Notes: generated from the letters alone by a model not told the origin. A stretch of DNA of 64,000 nucleotides from Catellatospora sichuanensis (GCF_007483665.1 NZ_VIQO01000034.1:62001-126000); one strand, 5' to 3'; positions 33,978-43,238 are shown, counted from the stretch's first letter. Made by a program: numbers and translations.

Positions 33978-34916
33978 GTGCGTGACATCGCGGTGTTCAG
34001 CGGTAGTGCCCATCCCGAACTCGCGGCCGAGATCTGTGCCCACCTGGAGGTGCCGTTGCACCCGGTGCGGGTGTCGCGCTTCGCCAACGACTGCCTCGAG
34101 GTGCAGCTCGGCGCGAACTGCCGCGACCGTGACGTCTACCTGGTGCAGCCGCTCGTGCCGCCCGTGCAGGAACACCTGGTCGAGCTGCTGCTGATGCTCG
34201 ACGCGGCCCGGGGCGCATCGGCGGGGCGGATCACCGTGGTGATGCCGCACTACGCGTATGCCCGCTCGGACAAGAAGGACGCCCCGCGCATCTCCATCGG
34301 CGGACGGCTGGTCGCCGACCTGCTACGCACCGCCGGAGCCGACCGGGTGCTGGCGATGACGCTGCACTCGCCGCAGATCCACGGGTTCTTCAGCATGCCG
34401 GTCGACCACCTGCATGCGCTGCGCGAGCTGGCCGGCCACTTCCGGCAGTACGACCTGGCCGACACCGTCGTCGTCTCACCCGACCTCGGCAACGCCAAGG
34501 AGGCGGCCGCGTTCGCCCGCCTGCTCGGCACGCCGGTGGCCGCCGGGGCGAAGCAGCGCTACAGCGACGACCGGGTGCAGATCAGCGCGGTCATCGGCGA
34601 CGTGGCGGACAAGCACGTCATCGTGCTCGACGACGAGATCGCCAAGGGCAGTACCGTGATCGAGCTCATGGAGCACCTGCGCGGCCTGCACGTACGCTCC
34701 ATCCGCCTGGCCTGCACCCATGGCCTGTTCTCCGACAACGCCCTCAAGCGCCTCAGCGATCAGGACGGCGTGCTGGAGATCGTCTGCACCAACACGGTGC
34801 CGATCGCAGCCGAAAAGCACGTACCGAAACTGAAAGTGCTCTCCGTCGCCCCGGCACTGGCCGAAGCGATGCGCCGCATCCACAACGGCGAGTCCGTCAG
34901 CGCCCTGTTCTCCTGA
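33978..34916 (+). CDS. prs: Ribose-phosphate pyrophosphokinase (PRPP synthetase), variant paralogue
   Basis: 312 aa, GTG start. Family motifs: FSGSAHPELAAEICAHL, FANDCLEVQL, PHYAYARSDKKDAPRISIGGRLVADLL, TLHSPQIHGFFSMPVD (the catalytic His/Phe region) and the PRPP loop VLDDEIAKGST in place of the usual DDMIDTGGT. The enzyme makes PRPP from ribose-5-phosphate and ATP for nucleotides, His and Trp. The altered loop and the missing purine neighbours suggest a second, specialised Prs. A hairpin terminator follows. Confidence 0.87.
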   Translation: MRDIAVFSGSAHPELAAEICAHLEVPLHPVRVSRFANDCLEVQLGANCRDRDVYLVQPLVPPVQEHLVELLLMLDAARGASAGRITVVMPHYAYARSDKKDAPRISIGGRLVADLLRTAGADRVLAMTLHSPQIHGFFSMPVDHLHALRELAGHFRQYDLADTVVVSPDLGNAKEAAAFARLLGTPVAAGAKQRYSDDRVQISAVIGDVADKHVIVLDDEIAKGSTVIELMEHLRGLHVRSIRLACTHGLFSDNALKRLSDQDGVLEIVCTNTVPIAAEKHVPKLKVLSVAPALAEAMRRIHNGESVSALFS

Positions 34917-34923
34917 CCCACCC

Positions 34924-34942
34924 CAAGATCGCGACGATCTTG
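34924..34942 (+). terminator. Terminator after the PRPP synthetase gene
   Basis: 8-bp perfect stem CAAGATCG/CGATCTTG with a 3-base loop, 7 bases past the stop. Confidence 0.75.
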
Positions 34943-35007
34943 CGCGAACTGTTGCCGATACGCCCGAATAGCCCGTGTCGCACCCACAGTTCCCGCAGGA
35001 TCGTCCC

Positions 35008-35586
35008 TCAGACGGGGAGGGACAGTACGTGCTGGAGCAGGGCGACCAGGACGGTGCGGGAGGAGGTGCGGTCGCGGGCGTCGCACAGCAGGACGGGGGT
35101 GCCGGGATCGAGGTTCAGGGCGAGCTGGACGTCGGCGGGGGTGAAGCGGTCGCCGCCGTCGAAGCAGTTCACGGCCACCACGAACGGTGTTTCGCGCTCC
35201 TCGAAGTAGTCGATGCAGGCGAAGCTCTCCTTCAGCCGCCGGGTGTCGGCCAGCACCACGGCGCCGATCGCGCCCGAGGCCAGCTCGTCCCAAAGGAATG
35301 AGAAGCGGTCCTGGCCGGGCGTGCCGAACAGGTACAGCACGAGGTCGCGGCTGATGGTGATGCGGCCGAAGTCCATCGCGACGGTGGTGTGGGTCTTGGC
35401 CTCCACTCCGGACAGGTCGTCGACCCCGATCCCGGCGTCGGTGAGCACCTCCTCGGTGCGCAGCGGGCGGATCTCGCTGACCGCGCCGACCATCGTGGTC
35501 TTGCCGACGCCGAAGTGCCCCGCGATCAGGATCTTCACCGCGGTGGGCAGTACGACCGGTGCCGCGTCAGAGCGTACGGAGTCCAT
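35008..35586 (-). CDS. cvnD: Conservon GTP-binding protein (CvnD-like)
   Basis: 192 aa from ATG 35586. P loop AGHFGVGKTTMV near residue 20, switch region VEAKTHTTVAMDFGRI, Walker B-like LFGTPGQDRF and the specificity segment AVNCFDG (NxxD-like). It matches the small Ras/Rab-type GTPases of Streptomyces conservons, where they sit with a roadblock protein and a DUF742 protein. It overlaps the cvnC gene by 20 bases. Its role in sensor signalling is inferred from that context. Confidence 0.88.
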   Translation of the reverse strand: MDSVRSDAAPVVLPTAVKILIAGHFGVGKTTMVGAVSEIRPLRTEEVLTDAGIGVDDLSGVEAKTHTTVAMDFGRITISRDLVLYLFGTPGQDRFSFLWDELASGAIGAVVLADTRRLKESFACIDYFEERETPFVVAVNCFDGGDRFTPADVQLALNLDPGTPVLLCDARDRTSSRTVLVALLQHVLSLPV

Positions 35587-35932
35587 GGATGACCGCCTCG
35601 AGTACGGGTCGGCTCGCCACACCGCGGGCCGGGGTCGGGGAACGGGTGACGATGAGCCGCTGCGCCAGCAGGTCGCCGAGCAGCACCATGACCGTGCCCG
35701 CGGGCAGGTCCAGCTCGGCGGCCAGCTCGGCGACCGAGACGGGCTCCTGGCTGTGCCGGATGATCTGCGCGGACTCCGGGTGCAGACCGTCGTCGTGTTC
35801 GGGCGGCCGGGTGGCCAGCACGATCGAGATGAGGTCGAACGCGCCGCGCACGGGGGTGGTCCGGCCGGACGTCATCGCGTACGGCCGCACCACCGGTACG
35901 GCGTCGGGCCACTGCTCATGTGGCGCCTCCAC
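35567..35932 (-). CDS. cvnC: Conservon DUF742 protein (CvnC-like)
   Basis: 121 aa. VVRPYAMTSGRTTP near residue 15 is the DUF742 hallmark. The body is a winged-helix-like fold (SVAELAAELDLPAGTVMVLLGDLLAQRLI). In conservons this protein links sensor and GTPase. It lies between the roadblock and GTPase genes, with 4 bases to the former and a 20-base overlap with the latter. Confidence 0.9.
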   Translation of the reverse strand: MEAPHEQWPDAVPVVRPYAMTSGRTTPVRGAFDLISIVLATRPPEHDDGLHPESAQIIRHSQEPVSVAELAAELDLPAGTVMVLLGDLLAQRLIVTRSPTPARGVASRPVLEAVIHGLRTL

Positions 35933-35936
35933 CAGG

Positions 35937-36353
35937 TCAGCCCTGCGCCGCGGCGGGCTGGCGGACGGGGGTGGTGATGTACTGGCCCACCCGGACCACC
36001 AGCATCTCCATCTCGTACGCCGCCACGCCCACGTCGATGTCGCTGCCGCACACCACGGCCAGGCAGGCGCCGTTGCCGGCCGACGTGACGAACAGGTAAC
36101 CCGTGCCGAACTCGATCATGGTGCGGCGCACCACGCTGTCGCCGAAGTGCCGGCCGGCGCCCCGGGCGAGACTGCTCATCCCGGCCGCGGCCGCCGCCAG
36201 GTGCTCGGCGTCGGCCTTGACGAGCCCCGCCGAGGTGGCGATGAGCAGCCCGTCCGTGGACAGGATGATGGCGTACCTGGCCTCCACGACCCGGTGGACC
36301 AGGTCGTCCACGAGCCAGGCGAGGTCGACGGTCGCTGCGGTCTTCTCCGTCAC
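35937..36353 (-). CDS. cvnB: Roadblock/LC7-domain protein (CvnB-like)
   Basis: 138 aa from GTG 36353 (VTEKTAATVDLAWLVDDL). Roadblock fold: VVEARYAIILSTDGLLIATSAGL, EHLAAAAAGMSSLARGAGRHFGD, and GTGYLFVTSAGNGACLAVV. In conservons it forms a platform binding the GTPase. The start overlaps the cvnA stop as GTGA. Confidence 0.9.
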   Translation of the reverse strand: MTEKTAATVDLAWLVDDLVHRVVEARYAIILSTDGLLIATSAGLVKADAEHLAAAAAGMSSLARGAGRHFGDSVVRRTMIEFGTGYLFVTSAGNGACLAVVCGSDIDVGVAAYEMEMLVVRVGQYITTPVRQPAAAQG

Positions 36354-38650
36354 GATGCTGGTCCTTCCGGATGTGCTGCGGTCGGGGACTGTCCGGTCAG
36401 CTCGGCGTGCGCACGGCCCTGCCGCGCGGCGTCGGCGTACGCCGCCAGGAACCGGCTGACCTCCTGCGGCTCGCGGCCGTTCGGGTACGCCGGGCCGGTC
36501 TGGCCGCCACCGCCTGTCTGTTCGGCCTCGGCCAGGTCGCGCGGGCGCGGCACGACCCGCTTGGGCCGCTTCTCGCGCCACGGCAATCCGGCGGGAGTCA
36601 ACCTGGTGTCGTCGCCGGCGGCGGCCTCTGCCGCGCCCGGCGACGGGTCCGTCCCGGCGGGCTGCCCGGCCGGACGGCGGCCGTTCGGGCTGAGCGCGGC
36701 CGCGGCCGCGACGGTGGCCAGCAGCCGCTCGCGGGGCCGGTCGCCGACCTCCGGCGCGGTCCGGGCGATCAGCTCGGTCGGGATCACCACCGCTGCGGTC
36801 ACCCCGTCGTGCGGCGAGCGGCGCAGCTGCACCACGAGCTGGTAGCGCTGCGCCAGCCGGCCGACCACGTAGAAGCCCAGCCGGGCCGCGCCGGCGAGCT
36901 GGAACTCCGGCGGATCGGCCAGCTGCAGGTTCGCCTCCTGCAGGTCCGGGTCGGTCATGCCCAGGCCGCGGTCGGCGATCTCCACCAGGTATCCGCCGGG
37001 CACGGCGCGGCCGGTCACGTCGACGTCGGTGTGCGGCGGTGAGAACGACACGGCGTTCTCCATCAGCTCCGCCAGCAGGTGGATGACGTCACCTGCGGCG
37101 TGACCCGCGAGCGCGGCCGGCTCTGCGGCTCGCAGCCGCACCCGCGGGTAGTCCTCGACCTCGGCCAGCGCACCGCGCAGCACGTCCACCATCGGCACGG
37201 CGGCGCGGTAGGTGCGGCTGGCCGGCACACCGGACAGCACCACCAGGTTCTCCGCGTTGCGCCGCATGCGGGTGGCCAGGTGGTCGATCTGGAACAGCTT
37301 GGCCAGCTCCTCGTCGGTGGCGGCCTGCCGCTCCATCAGGTCGATCATCTTCAGCTGCCGGTGCACGAGCGTCTGGATGCGGTGCGCCAGGCTGAGGAAC
37401 ACGTCGCGTACGCCGCGGCGCAGCTCGGCCTGATCGACGGTGGCCTGGATCGCGGTCTGCTGCACCACGTCGAACGCGCGGCCCACCTGCCCGATGTCGT
37501 CGTCGCCGAACGCCAGCGGGGGCGCCGCCTTGGCGACGTCGACCTCCTCGCCCACCCGCAGCCGCTCCACGACCCGCGGCAGCCGCACGTGCGCCAGGTC
37601 CAGCGCGGCGGCGCGCAGCTGCGCCAGCTGTGCCTGCAGCGAGCGCAGCGACCGGATGGTGAACCGGATCGACAGCACCACGGCGATGAGCCCGAGACCG
37701 GCAGCCAGCACCAGCTGCACCATGATGCCGATCGCAGCCGGGCGGAACCGGACCACCGTCTGGTCGGCCAGGTCGAGCACCAGCGTGCGCAGCGCGTCGA
37801 TGGCGCCGGTCACCGCGGCCCGCCACGTGGCTGCGTCGGCGAGCGGGGCAGCGCCGGGCGGAGCCCGCATCACCTGGTTCTCCAGCGCCTGCAGGGCCAG
37901 CATCTCGGGGCTGTTCAGCAGCCGTAAGTACTGCCCCTTGTCGGGCTGCGGCAGCCGCTCGGCGACCTGCGTCGACAGGTACTTCTGCGCCCCGACCAGC
38001 TCGGTGAACGCGGCCCGGTCGGCCTCGGTGAACCGGCCCTCGCCGAGGACGCCGGACAGCACCGCGTCCTCGCGGGAGACCATCTCCTGGGAGTGGGTCA
38101 GCAGCACCAGCGTCGAGGTGTGGAAGATGACGTCCGAGTCGTCCCAGGCGGTGTACGTGCCGTACACGTCGAAGCCGAGCTGGGTCAGGCCGGTGAAGTA
38201 GGTGTTCGCCCGCACCCGGTCCAGGCTGCCGCGGTCGAGTTCGGTGCGCCGGTCGGGCAGGCCGTCGAGCGCGGCGAGCAGGTCGGCCAGCCGGGCGTCG
38301 CTGGCCTCGCTGGTGGACCACTGTGCGACGGGGCCCTCCAGGGCGCCGCGCAGCTTGCTCACGGCCTGGTCGGTGCCGGCGCGGGCGGCGTCCAGCGCGG
38401 CCCGGTCGGCGGCCACGCCGGACGCGGCGAACGTGACCGACTCGCGGCGCTCGGCCTGGATCGCCGCGATCAGCGCCTCGGTCGGCTTGGCGACCTGCTG
38501 CTCCAGCGCGGCCAGCCAGACCAGGCTGAGCCCCTGCCCCACGGTGACGTACGCGGCGAACGTCCACAGCGCCACGAGCGACGCGAGGACGGCGAAGATC
38601 TTGTTGCGCAGGCCGGGGTTGCGGGGCGGTCGGGGGTCGGAATCGTTCAT
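36350..38650 (-). CDS. cvnA: Conservon sensor histidine-kinase-like protein (CvnA-like) with nitrate-sensor domain
   Basis: 766 aa from ATG 38650. TM1 at about residues 15-40, an extracellular NIT-type sensor region to about residue 300 (RRESVTFAASGVAADRAALDAARAGTD is typical), TM2 near 305-330, then a HAMP-like linker and a HATPase_c domain (LAELMENAVSFSPPHTDVDV, EIADRGLGMTDPDL). Its last 150 residues are Pro/Arg-rich and likely unstructured. It lacks a strong DHp His motif, as is usual for conservons. It is first in a cvnA-B-C-D operon with overlapping ends. Confidence 0.9.
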   Translation of the reverse strand: MNDSDPRPPRNPGLRNKIFAVLASLVALWTFAAYVTVGQGLSLVWLAALEQQVAKPTEALIAAIQAERRESVTFAASGVAADRAALDAARAGTDQAVSKLRGALEGPVAQWSTSEASDARLADLLAALDGLPDRRTELDRGSLDRVRANTYFTGLTQLGFDVYGTYTAWDDSDVIFHTSTLVLLTHSQEMVSREDAVLSGVLGEGRFTEADRAAFTELVGAQKYLSTQVAERLPQPDKGQYLRLLNSPEMLALQALENQVMRAPPGAAPLADAATWRAAVTGAIDALRTLVLDLADQTVVRFRPAAIGIMVQLVLAAGLGLIAVVLSIRFTIRSLRSLQAQLAQLRAAALDLAHVRLPRVVERLRVGEEVDVAKAAPPLAFGDDDIGQVGRAFDVVQQTAIQATVDQAELRRGVRDVFLSLAHRIQTLVHRQLKMIDLMERQAATDEELAKLFQIDHLATRMRRNAENLVVLSGVPASRTYRAAVPMVDVLRGALAEVEDYPRVRLRAAEPAALAGHAAGDVIHLLAELMENAVSFSPPHTDVDVTGRAVPGGYLVEIADRGLGMTDPDLQEANLQLADPPEFQLAGAARLGFYVVGRLAQRYQLVVQLRRSPHDGVTAAVVIPTELIARTAPEVGDRPRERLLATVAAAAALSPNGRRPAGQPAGTDPSPGAAEAAAGDDTRLTPAGLPWREKRPKRVVPRPRDLAEAEQTGGGGQTGPAYPNGREPQEVSRFLAAYADAARQGRAHAELTGQSPTAAHPEGPAS

Positions 38651-38851
38651 GGCACCCGCTCGGGAGAGGACGCTGTGGGGGTGGCGGTGGTGCTCGCGTC
38701 CCGTGGTGGACGGGGCGCGACGGGGTGTTCGGCTGACGTCGCGACCCGTTGTAACAACGCGGTCTACGCCCTGGTCGCACACCGCGTGCGACGCTCCCGA
38801 AGCTCGGCCGTGAGGCCGATTCGCACTCGCCCGATCCGGGTGCGCACACGG

Positions 38852-38889
38852 CCGGACGGCCGCCCCGCTGTCACGGGACGGCCGTCCGG
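38852..38889 (-). terminator. Terminator after the GH3 gene
   Basis: 11-bp perfect GC stem (38852-38862 with 38879-38889) and a 16-base loop, beginning 8 bases after the GH3 stop on the minus strand. Confidence 0.8.
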
Positions 38890-38897
38890 TGGTGCTG

Positions 38898-41800
38898 TCA
38901 CCAGCCGGTTCGCCCGGCTCCGTACGGGTAGAGCGGGTTGCCGTACGTGGTCGGCACCGGCTGCCCGGCGTCGATCCGCGCCCGGATCTCGTTGCGCTGG
39001 GCCGCGGTCGCGCCCAGGTCGTAGGGCAGGTCCCAGGCCTCGGTGGCGTCGGCGAGCACGTCGCTCCCACCGGGCCGCAGCACGTCGGTCAGCGCCCGGG
39101 GCAGCTGCCACGGCAGCCTGCCGCTCGGCGCGTAGTCGCCGAACAGCAGCGACGCCAGCGCCGGGCCCATCTCCTCGCCGCCGCGATAGGTGACCACGGT
39201 CGCCCCGGCCAGGCCGTCCCATTCGGTGATCACGTACGGCCTCGGCATCACCAGCACGACCACGACCGGGATGTTCTGGTTGCGGAAGTTCTGGATCACC
39301 GCGAGCTGGTCGGCGGGCAGGTACGGCTGCTCCTTCACCCAGTTGGTGCCGTGGGTGTAGGAGCCCTCGCCGACGGCGACGACCGCCACCTTCGGCGCGG
39401 GCCCGGTGTCCTGGTAGACGTTCACCCCCGCGGTCGCGGCACGGGCCCGGATCGCGTCGATGATGTTCTTCGACCCGTACTCCTGGTGGAAGTAGCTGGT
39501 CCAGATGCAGCAGGCCAGCGCGTCCGTCGCGCGCGGACCGGCGACGACGATGTTGTCGCCCGCGTTGAGCCGCAGCGGCAGCACGCCGTTGTTCTTCAGC
39601 AGCGTCATCGCCTCCCGCGAGGCCTGGTTGGCCAGCGCGGTGTACGCGGGCTGGTGCATCCGGTACGGCCCGTTGACCGGGTCCCCGTACGGCGCCTCGA
39701 ACACGCCGAGCTGGAACTTCAGCCGCAGGATGCGCCGGACCGCGTCGTCGATGCGGGCCGCGGGGACCCCGGCGGTGAAGGTGCCGATGGAGTAGCCGGG
39801 CGCGCCCGGGTCGGCCCCGCCCATCACGTCCGAGCCGGCCTTTGCTGCGCCGACCCAGGAGCCCGAGGGCAGCCAGTCGGTCGTGATCAGACCGGTGAAC
39901 CCGAGGTTGTTGCGCAGGTACGCCAGAATCGGCGCGCTGTCGCCCGCTCCCGGGCCGCCCGGGTCGAGCAGCGAGCTGCCCGCGTACCCCGGCATGATGT
40001 TGACCGCCCCGGCCTCCATCGCCGCCCGGAACGGGATCATGTGGTACTTGATGGTGACCGCGTCGTACACGATCAGCGCCTCGCCGCCCGCGCCCTCGCC
40101 CGGCCAGTGCTTGACCGTGGCGAGCACCGACGCCGGGTTGAGCTCCGGGCCGCCCTGCAGACCGGCCACCAGGGCTCGCACCTGCGCCGCGGCGACGTCG
40201 GCGTTCTCGCCGTTGCCCTCCTGGATGCGCGGGTAGAGCACCTTCGTGCCGACCTCGGCCAGCGGCCCGAGCACGCCCCGGGTGCCGACCTCGAGCTGCT
40301 CGCGCCGCTGCATGTCGCCCAGCTTGTACGCCAGCGGGTAGTTCCTGGTCGCAGCGAGGGCGCTCTGCGTCGGGTAGGTGGTCTTGTAGCCGTGGATGGT
40401 GTCGCCCGCCGACACGAACGGGATGCCCAGCCGCGTCGACGCCGACGAGGTCAGGAACCCGTGCAGGTCCGGTCCCTCGGCGGGGCCGAAGTGCCAGCCC
40501 GACCGGTTGAACGTCTGGGCGTTGTAGAACATCTGGTACGCCTTCTCCTCCAGCGTCATGCGCCCGAGGAGATCGGTGACCCGTGTCTCGACCGGCTGCC
40601 GCCAGTCCTCGTACGGTTCGATCGCGCCGTTCTTGTTGAGGTCCCGGCTGCCGTTGACGACGTTGACGCCGTCGACGACGTTCTCCAGCACCGGCAGGTA
40701 CACGCTGAACCGGCGGATGTTCGACACGGCGATCGTGCCGCCGGAGCCGTTGACCGCCACCGCGTACCACTTGTAGGTCCACCGGTCCGGCAGGTCCCAG
40801 GTCGGGGTGTAGGTCGTGCCGGTCGGCTCGGCGACCTTGGTGTACAGGTCGATGAGGTTGCCGGGCTGGGTGAAGTCGTAGTCGGTGCGGCTGATGTTGA
40901 TCCAGACCTGGTAGCGGGCCGCACCGCCGACCGTGTTCCAGCTCAGCGCCGGGCGGCGGGTGGCGGTGACCATCGCCGCGTCGGCCGGGCCGGTCAGCGC
41001 GAACTGCCCGGTGGTCGCCGGGGGACGGGTCGGGCCGGACAGCATCGGCGGGGTGGTCGCCGACGTGCTGACGGTGCCGAACACCTGCAGCTCCCACAGC
41101 GAGTAGCCGTAGCCGGTGGCTCGTGCGGTGCCGTAGAGGCGCAGGTAGCGACCGCTGCCGCTGATGTTCAGCGTCTCGGTACCGCCGTTGCCGGTGGTGG
41201 TCGAGTGGATCGTGGTCCAGTTCGCCGCGTCGTTGGACGTCTCGATCCGGTAGCCGCGCGCGAACGCGGACTCCCAGTTCAGCACGACCCTGGAGATCGT
41301 CGCGGCGCCGCCGAAGTCGATCCGGATCCATTGCGGGTCGCTGAACTGGCTGGACCAGCGGGTGGTGGTGCGGCCGTCGAGCGCGGCGGCGGGCGCGTTG
41401 CCGCCCTCGTACGACGATGCTTCGACCTTCTTGAACTCGGAGATCGGCGTACCGCCCGGGTTCGGCGGGGGACTGGGGCTCGTGCTGGGACTCGGGCTGG
41501 GGGTGCCGCCGATGGTGCCGAAGACCTGGAACTCCCACAGCGAGTAGCCGTAGCCGTTGGCGCGCACGGTGCCGTACATCCGCACGTAGCGCCCGCTGCC
41601 GGTGACGGCGAGGGTCTGCGTGCCGCCGGTGCCCGTGGTGGTCGAGTAGATGTTGGTCCAGGTGTTGCCGTCCGGCGACACCTGAATCTGGAAGCCGGTC
41701 GCGTACGCCGCCTCCCAGACGAGCTTCACCTGGTCGATCGCGGCGGTCGCGCCGAGGTCGACGCGGATCCACTGCGGATCGCTGAACTGGCTGGACCAGC

Positions 41801-42017
41801 GGGTGCCGGCATCGCCGTCGACGGCGGCCGTGGCCGGGGTGCCCGCGCCCTCGATCGATGAGGCGAGGACCGGCTTGCCCTGGGAGATCAGCGGCCCGGC
41901 GGCCTGTGCGGGCACCCCGGTCAGGGACTGTGCGAGCAGTGCGAGCGCGACGGCGACGGCCGCCGCCAGGCCCGCTCGGCTGCGCCACGGCAGCCTGACG
42001 GTAGATCTGAGCGACAT
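38898..42017 (-). CDS. Secreted GH3 glycosidase with two discoidin (CBM32-type) modules
   Basis: 1039 aa from ATG 42017 (CAGGAG 6 nt upstream). Signal to about residue 40. Two F5/8-type modules follow (about 42-185 and 210-335), each ending YGYSLWE-QVFGT; a Pro/Ser linker lies between. A fibronectin-like segment (about 345-450) precedes the GH3 catalytic region: LLGRMTLEEKAYQMF, KHWPGEGAGG and GLITTDWL, whose Asp is the expected nucleophile. The C-terminal GH3 domain ends YGAGRTGW. Beta-glucosidase or beta-xylosidase activity is likely. A LacI-type operator lies upstream. Confidence 0.92.
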   Translation of the reverse strand: MSLRSTVRLPWRSRAGLAAAVAVALALLAQSLTGVPAQAAGPLISQGKPVLASSIEGAGTPATAAVDGDAGTRWSSQFSDPQWIRVDLGATAAIDQVKLVWEAAYATGFQIQVSPDGNTWTNIYSTTTGTGGTQTLAVTGSGRYVRMYGTVRANGYGYSLWEFQVFGTIGGTPSPSPSTSPSPPPNPGGTPISEFKKVEASSYEGGNAPAAALDGRTTTRWSSQFSDPQWIRIDFGGAATISRVVLNWESAFARGYRIETSNDAANWTTIHSTTTGNGGTETLNISGSGRYLRLYGTARATGYGYSLWELQVFGTVSTSATTPPMLSGPTRPPATTGQFALTGPADAAMVTATRRPALSWNTVGGAARYQVWINISRTDYDFTQPGNLIDLYTKVAEPTGTTYTPTWDLPDRWTYKWYAVAVNGSGGTIAVSNIRRFSVYLPVLENVVDGVNVVNGSRDLNKNGAIEPYEDWRQPVETRVTDLLGRMTLEEKAYQMFYNAQTFNRSGWHFGPAEGPDLHGFLTSSASTRLGIPFVSAGDTIHGYKTTYPTQSALAATRNYPLAYKLGDMQRREQLEVGTRGVLGPLAEVGTKVLYPRIQEGNGENADVAAAQVRALVAGLQGGPELNPASVLATVKHWPGEGAGGEALIVYDAVTIKYHMIPFRAAMEAGAVNIMPGYAGSSLLDPGGPGAGDSAPILAYLRNNLGFTGLITTDWLPSGSWVGAAKAGSDVMGGADPGAPGYSIGTFTAGVPAARIDDAVRRILRLKFQLGVFEAPYGDPVNGPYRMHQPAYTALANQASREAMTLLKNNGVLPLRLNAGDNIVVAGPRATDALACCIWTSYFHQEYGSKNIIDAIRARAATAGVNVYQDTGPAPKVAVVAVGEGSYTHGTNWVKEQPYLPADQLAVIQNFRNQNIPVVVVLVMPRPYVITEWDGLAGATVVTYRGGEEMGPALASLLFGDYAPSGRLPWQLPRALTDVLRPGGSDVLADATEAWDLPYDLGATAAQRNEIRARIDAGQPVPTTYGNPLYPYGAGRTGW

Positions 42018-42091
42018 GGGCTGCTCCTGATGGAGACGGGACGGGACAGGCCCAGCCGGGTGGGGGACGGCCACGGTCGGCGGGACCTGTT

Positions 42092-42105
42092 GGAGAGCGC
42101 TCTCC
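42092..42105. promoter_or_regulatory. LacI-type operator palindrome before the GH3 gene
   Basis: GGAGAGCGCTCTCC, a perfect 14-bp palindrome, 75 bases upstream of the GH3 start. It has the CebR/LacI-family shape (TGGGAGCGCTCCCA class). No LacI gene is in the window, so the regulator is encoded elsewhere. Confidence 0.75.
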
Positions 42106-42227
42106 GAACAGAGTCATCGAAACGAGCCGATTAGTCAACCGTTGTCGTGGCTCAGCGGACGTAGGCCGCAGCGAGGGCGCTTCCGGCGGCCGAGGTCGTG
42201 GGCGCGACCCCGACCGCCGAAGCGGGA

Positions 42228-42533
42228 TCAGGCGGCGACGGCCTCGCGCCTGCGGGCGAGGTATTCGCCGACACCCACGTGCAGGGCGAGGTTGAGGATC
42301 GCCGGGAACGCGACGAGGAACTCGAACACGCCCGGGGAGGCGTGCTCGGTGAACTGGGCGGTGAGGATGCTCCACGGAGCACCGCCGAGCAGCACCGGAA
42401 TGCTGAGCAGCACGGTGCCGAAGCCGGAGCCGCCGCTGGGATCCCCCGAGCCGACCACCACGAACACCGCGACCAGCGGGATCACCAGAAGGGCGTGTAC
42501 GAGTACGGCCAAACGTCGTACCGAGACAGTCAT
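42228..42533 (-). CDS. Small membrane protein, 101 aa
   Basis: Three hydrophobic segments (LVHALLVIPLVAVFVVVGSG, GFGTVLLSIPVLLGGAP, FEFLVAFPAILNLALHVGVG), ending with a basic ARRREAVAA tail. It resembles small SCO4225-like actinobacterial membrane proteins, low certainty. TAACCT 7 nt before the ATG suggests a leaderless transcript. It is divergent from a DinB-like gene. Confidence 0.65.
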   Translation of the reverse strand: MTVSVRRLAVLVHALLVIPLVAVFVVVGSGDPSGGSGFGTVLLSIPVLLGGAPWSILTAQFTEHASPGVFEFLVAFPAILNLALHVGVGEYLARRREAVAA

Positions 42534-42540
42534 TCGGAGG

Positions 42541-42546
42541 AGGTTA
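42541..42546 (-). promoter_or_regulatory. Leaderless-type -10 box for the 101-aa membrane protein
   Basis: TAACCT on the minus strand with 7 nt to the ATG at 42533. Confidence 0.45.
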
Positions 42547-42722
42547 GCGGGGTCCGGGCCGGGGCGAAACCCTCTCTACCCACTGCAATCGGTACATCAC
42601 TCGCTGCCGTCATCCCGCCATACATGGCGACAATGCAACCCGTTCGGGTGGCGGCACGCCCCGGAACGTCGGATGCCACCCATATGGTGGGGCCGTATCA
42701 GCCGAACGATGGGGGTTGCACC

Positions 42723-43238
42723 ATGTCCGTATCCGCCAAGACCGTCACCGGCGAGCGCGCCGACCTGCTGGAGACGCTGGGCAAGCACCGCTTCTTCCTG
42801 CGCTACACCGCGCAGGGGCTCAGCGACGAGCAGGCCGCGGCCACCCCGACCGCCAGCGCACTCAGCGTCGGCGGCCTGGTCAAGCACGTGACCGCGATGG
42901 AGAAGCAGTGGATGGGCTTCGCGGTCGGCGGGGCCGCCGGGATGGGCGCCGACGACAACGGCGAGGTCGACTGGGCCGACGGGTTCAAGATGACCGCCGG
43001 CGAGACGGTCGAGGGGCTGCTCAAGGCATACGAGGAGGTGGCCCGGCACACCGACGGGCTGCTGACCACCCTCGACCTCGACGCGGCGCACCCGCTCCCG
43101 GAGGCGCCGTGGTTCGAGCCGGGCGCGCGCTGGTCGGTGCGGCGGGTGGCGCTGCACCTGATCGCCGAGACGTCGCAGCACGCGGGGCACGCCGACATCA
43201 TCCGCGAAACGATCGACGGCCAGCGCACCATGGGGTGA
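42723..43238 (+). CDS. DinB/DUF664-family protein
   Basis: 171 aa from ATG 42723; the longer upstream frame runs over AT-richer noncoding sequence. It has the DinB four-helix layout: ERADLLETLGKHRFFLRYTAQGLSDEQA, VGGLVKHVTAMEKQWM and RRVALHLIAETSQHAGHADIIRETIDG. The His residues in VKH, LHLIAE and QHAGH are those that bind a metal in the DinB/YfiT fold. Thiol-dependent transferase activity is known for related actinobacterial members; here it is inferred. Confidence 0.87.
   Translation: MSVSAKTVTGERADLLETLGKHRFFLRYTAQGLSDEQAAATPTASALSVGGLVKHVTAMEKQWMGFAVGGAAGMGADDNGEVDWADGFKMTAGETVEGLLKAYEEVARHTDGLLTTLDLDAAHPLPEAPWFEPGARWSVRRVALHLIAETSQHAGHADIIRETIDGQRTMG

Noticed and set aside
35008..38650. 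Complete conservon with a P450 gene
   Set aside because: Some conservons carry a cytochrome P450, but none lies here; the PRPP synthetase is next to it instead.
38898..42017. Biosynthetic gene cluster around the glycosyltransferase, methyltransferases and GH genes
   Set aside because: No PKS, NRPS, terpene or RiPP core enzymes are nearby, and the genes are scattered among unrelated functions.
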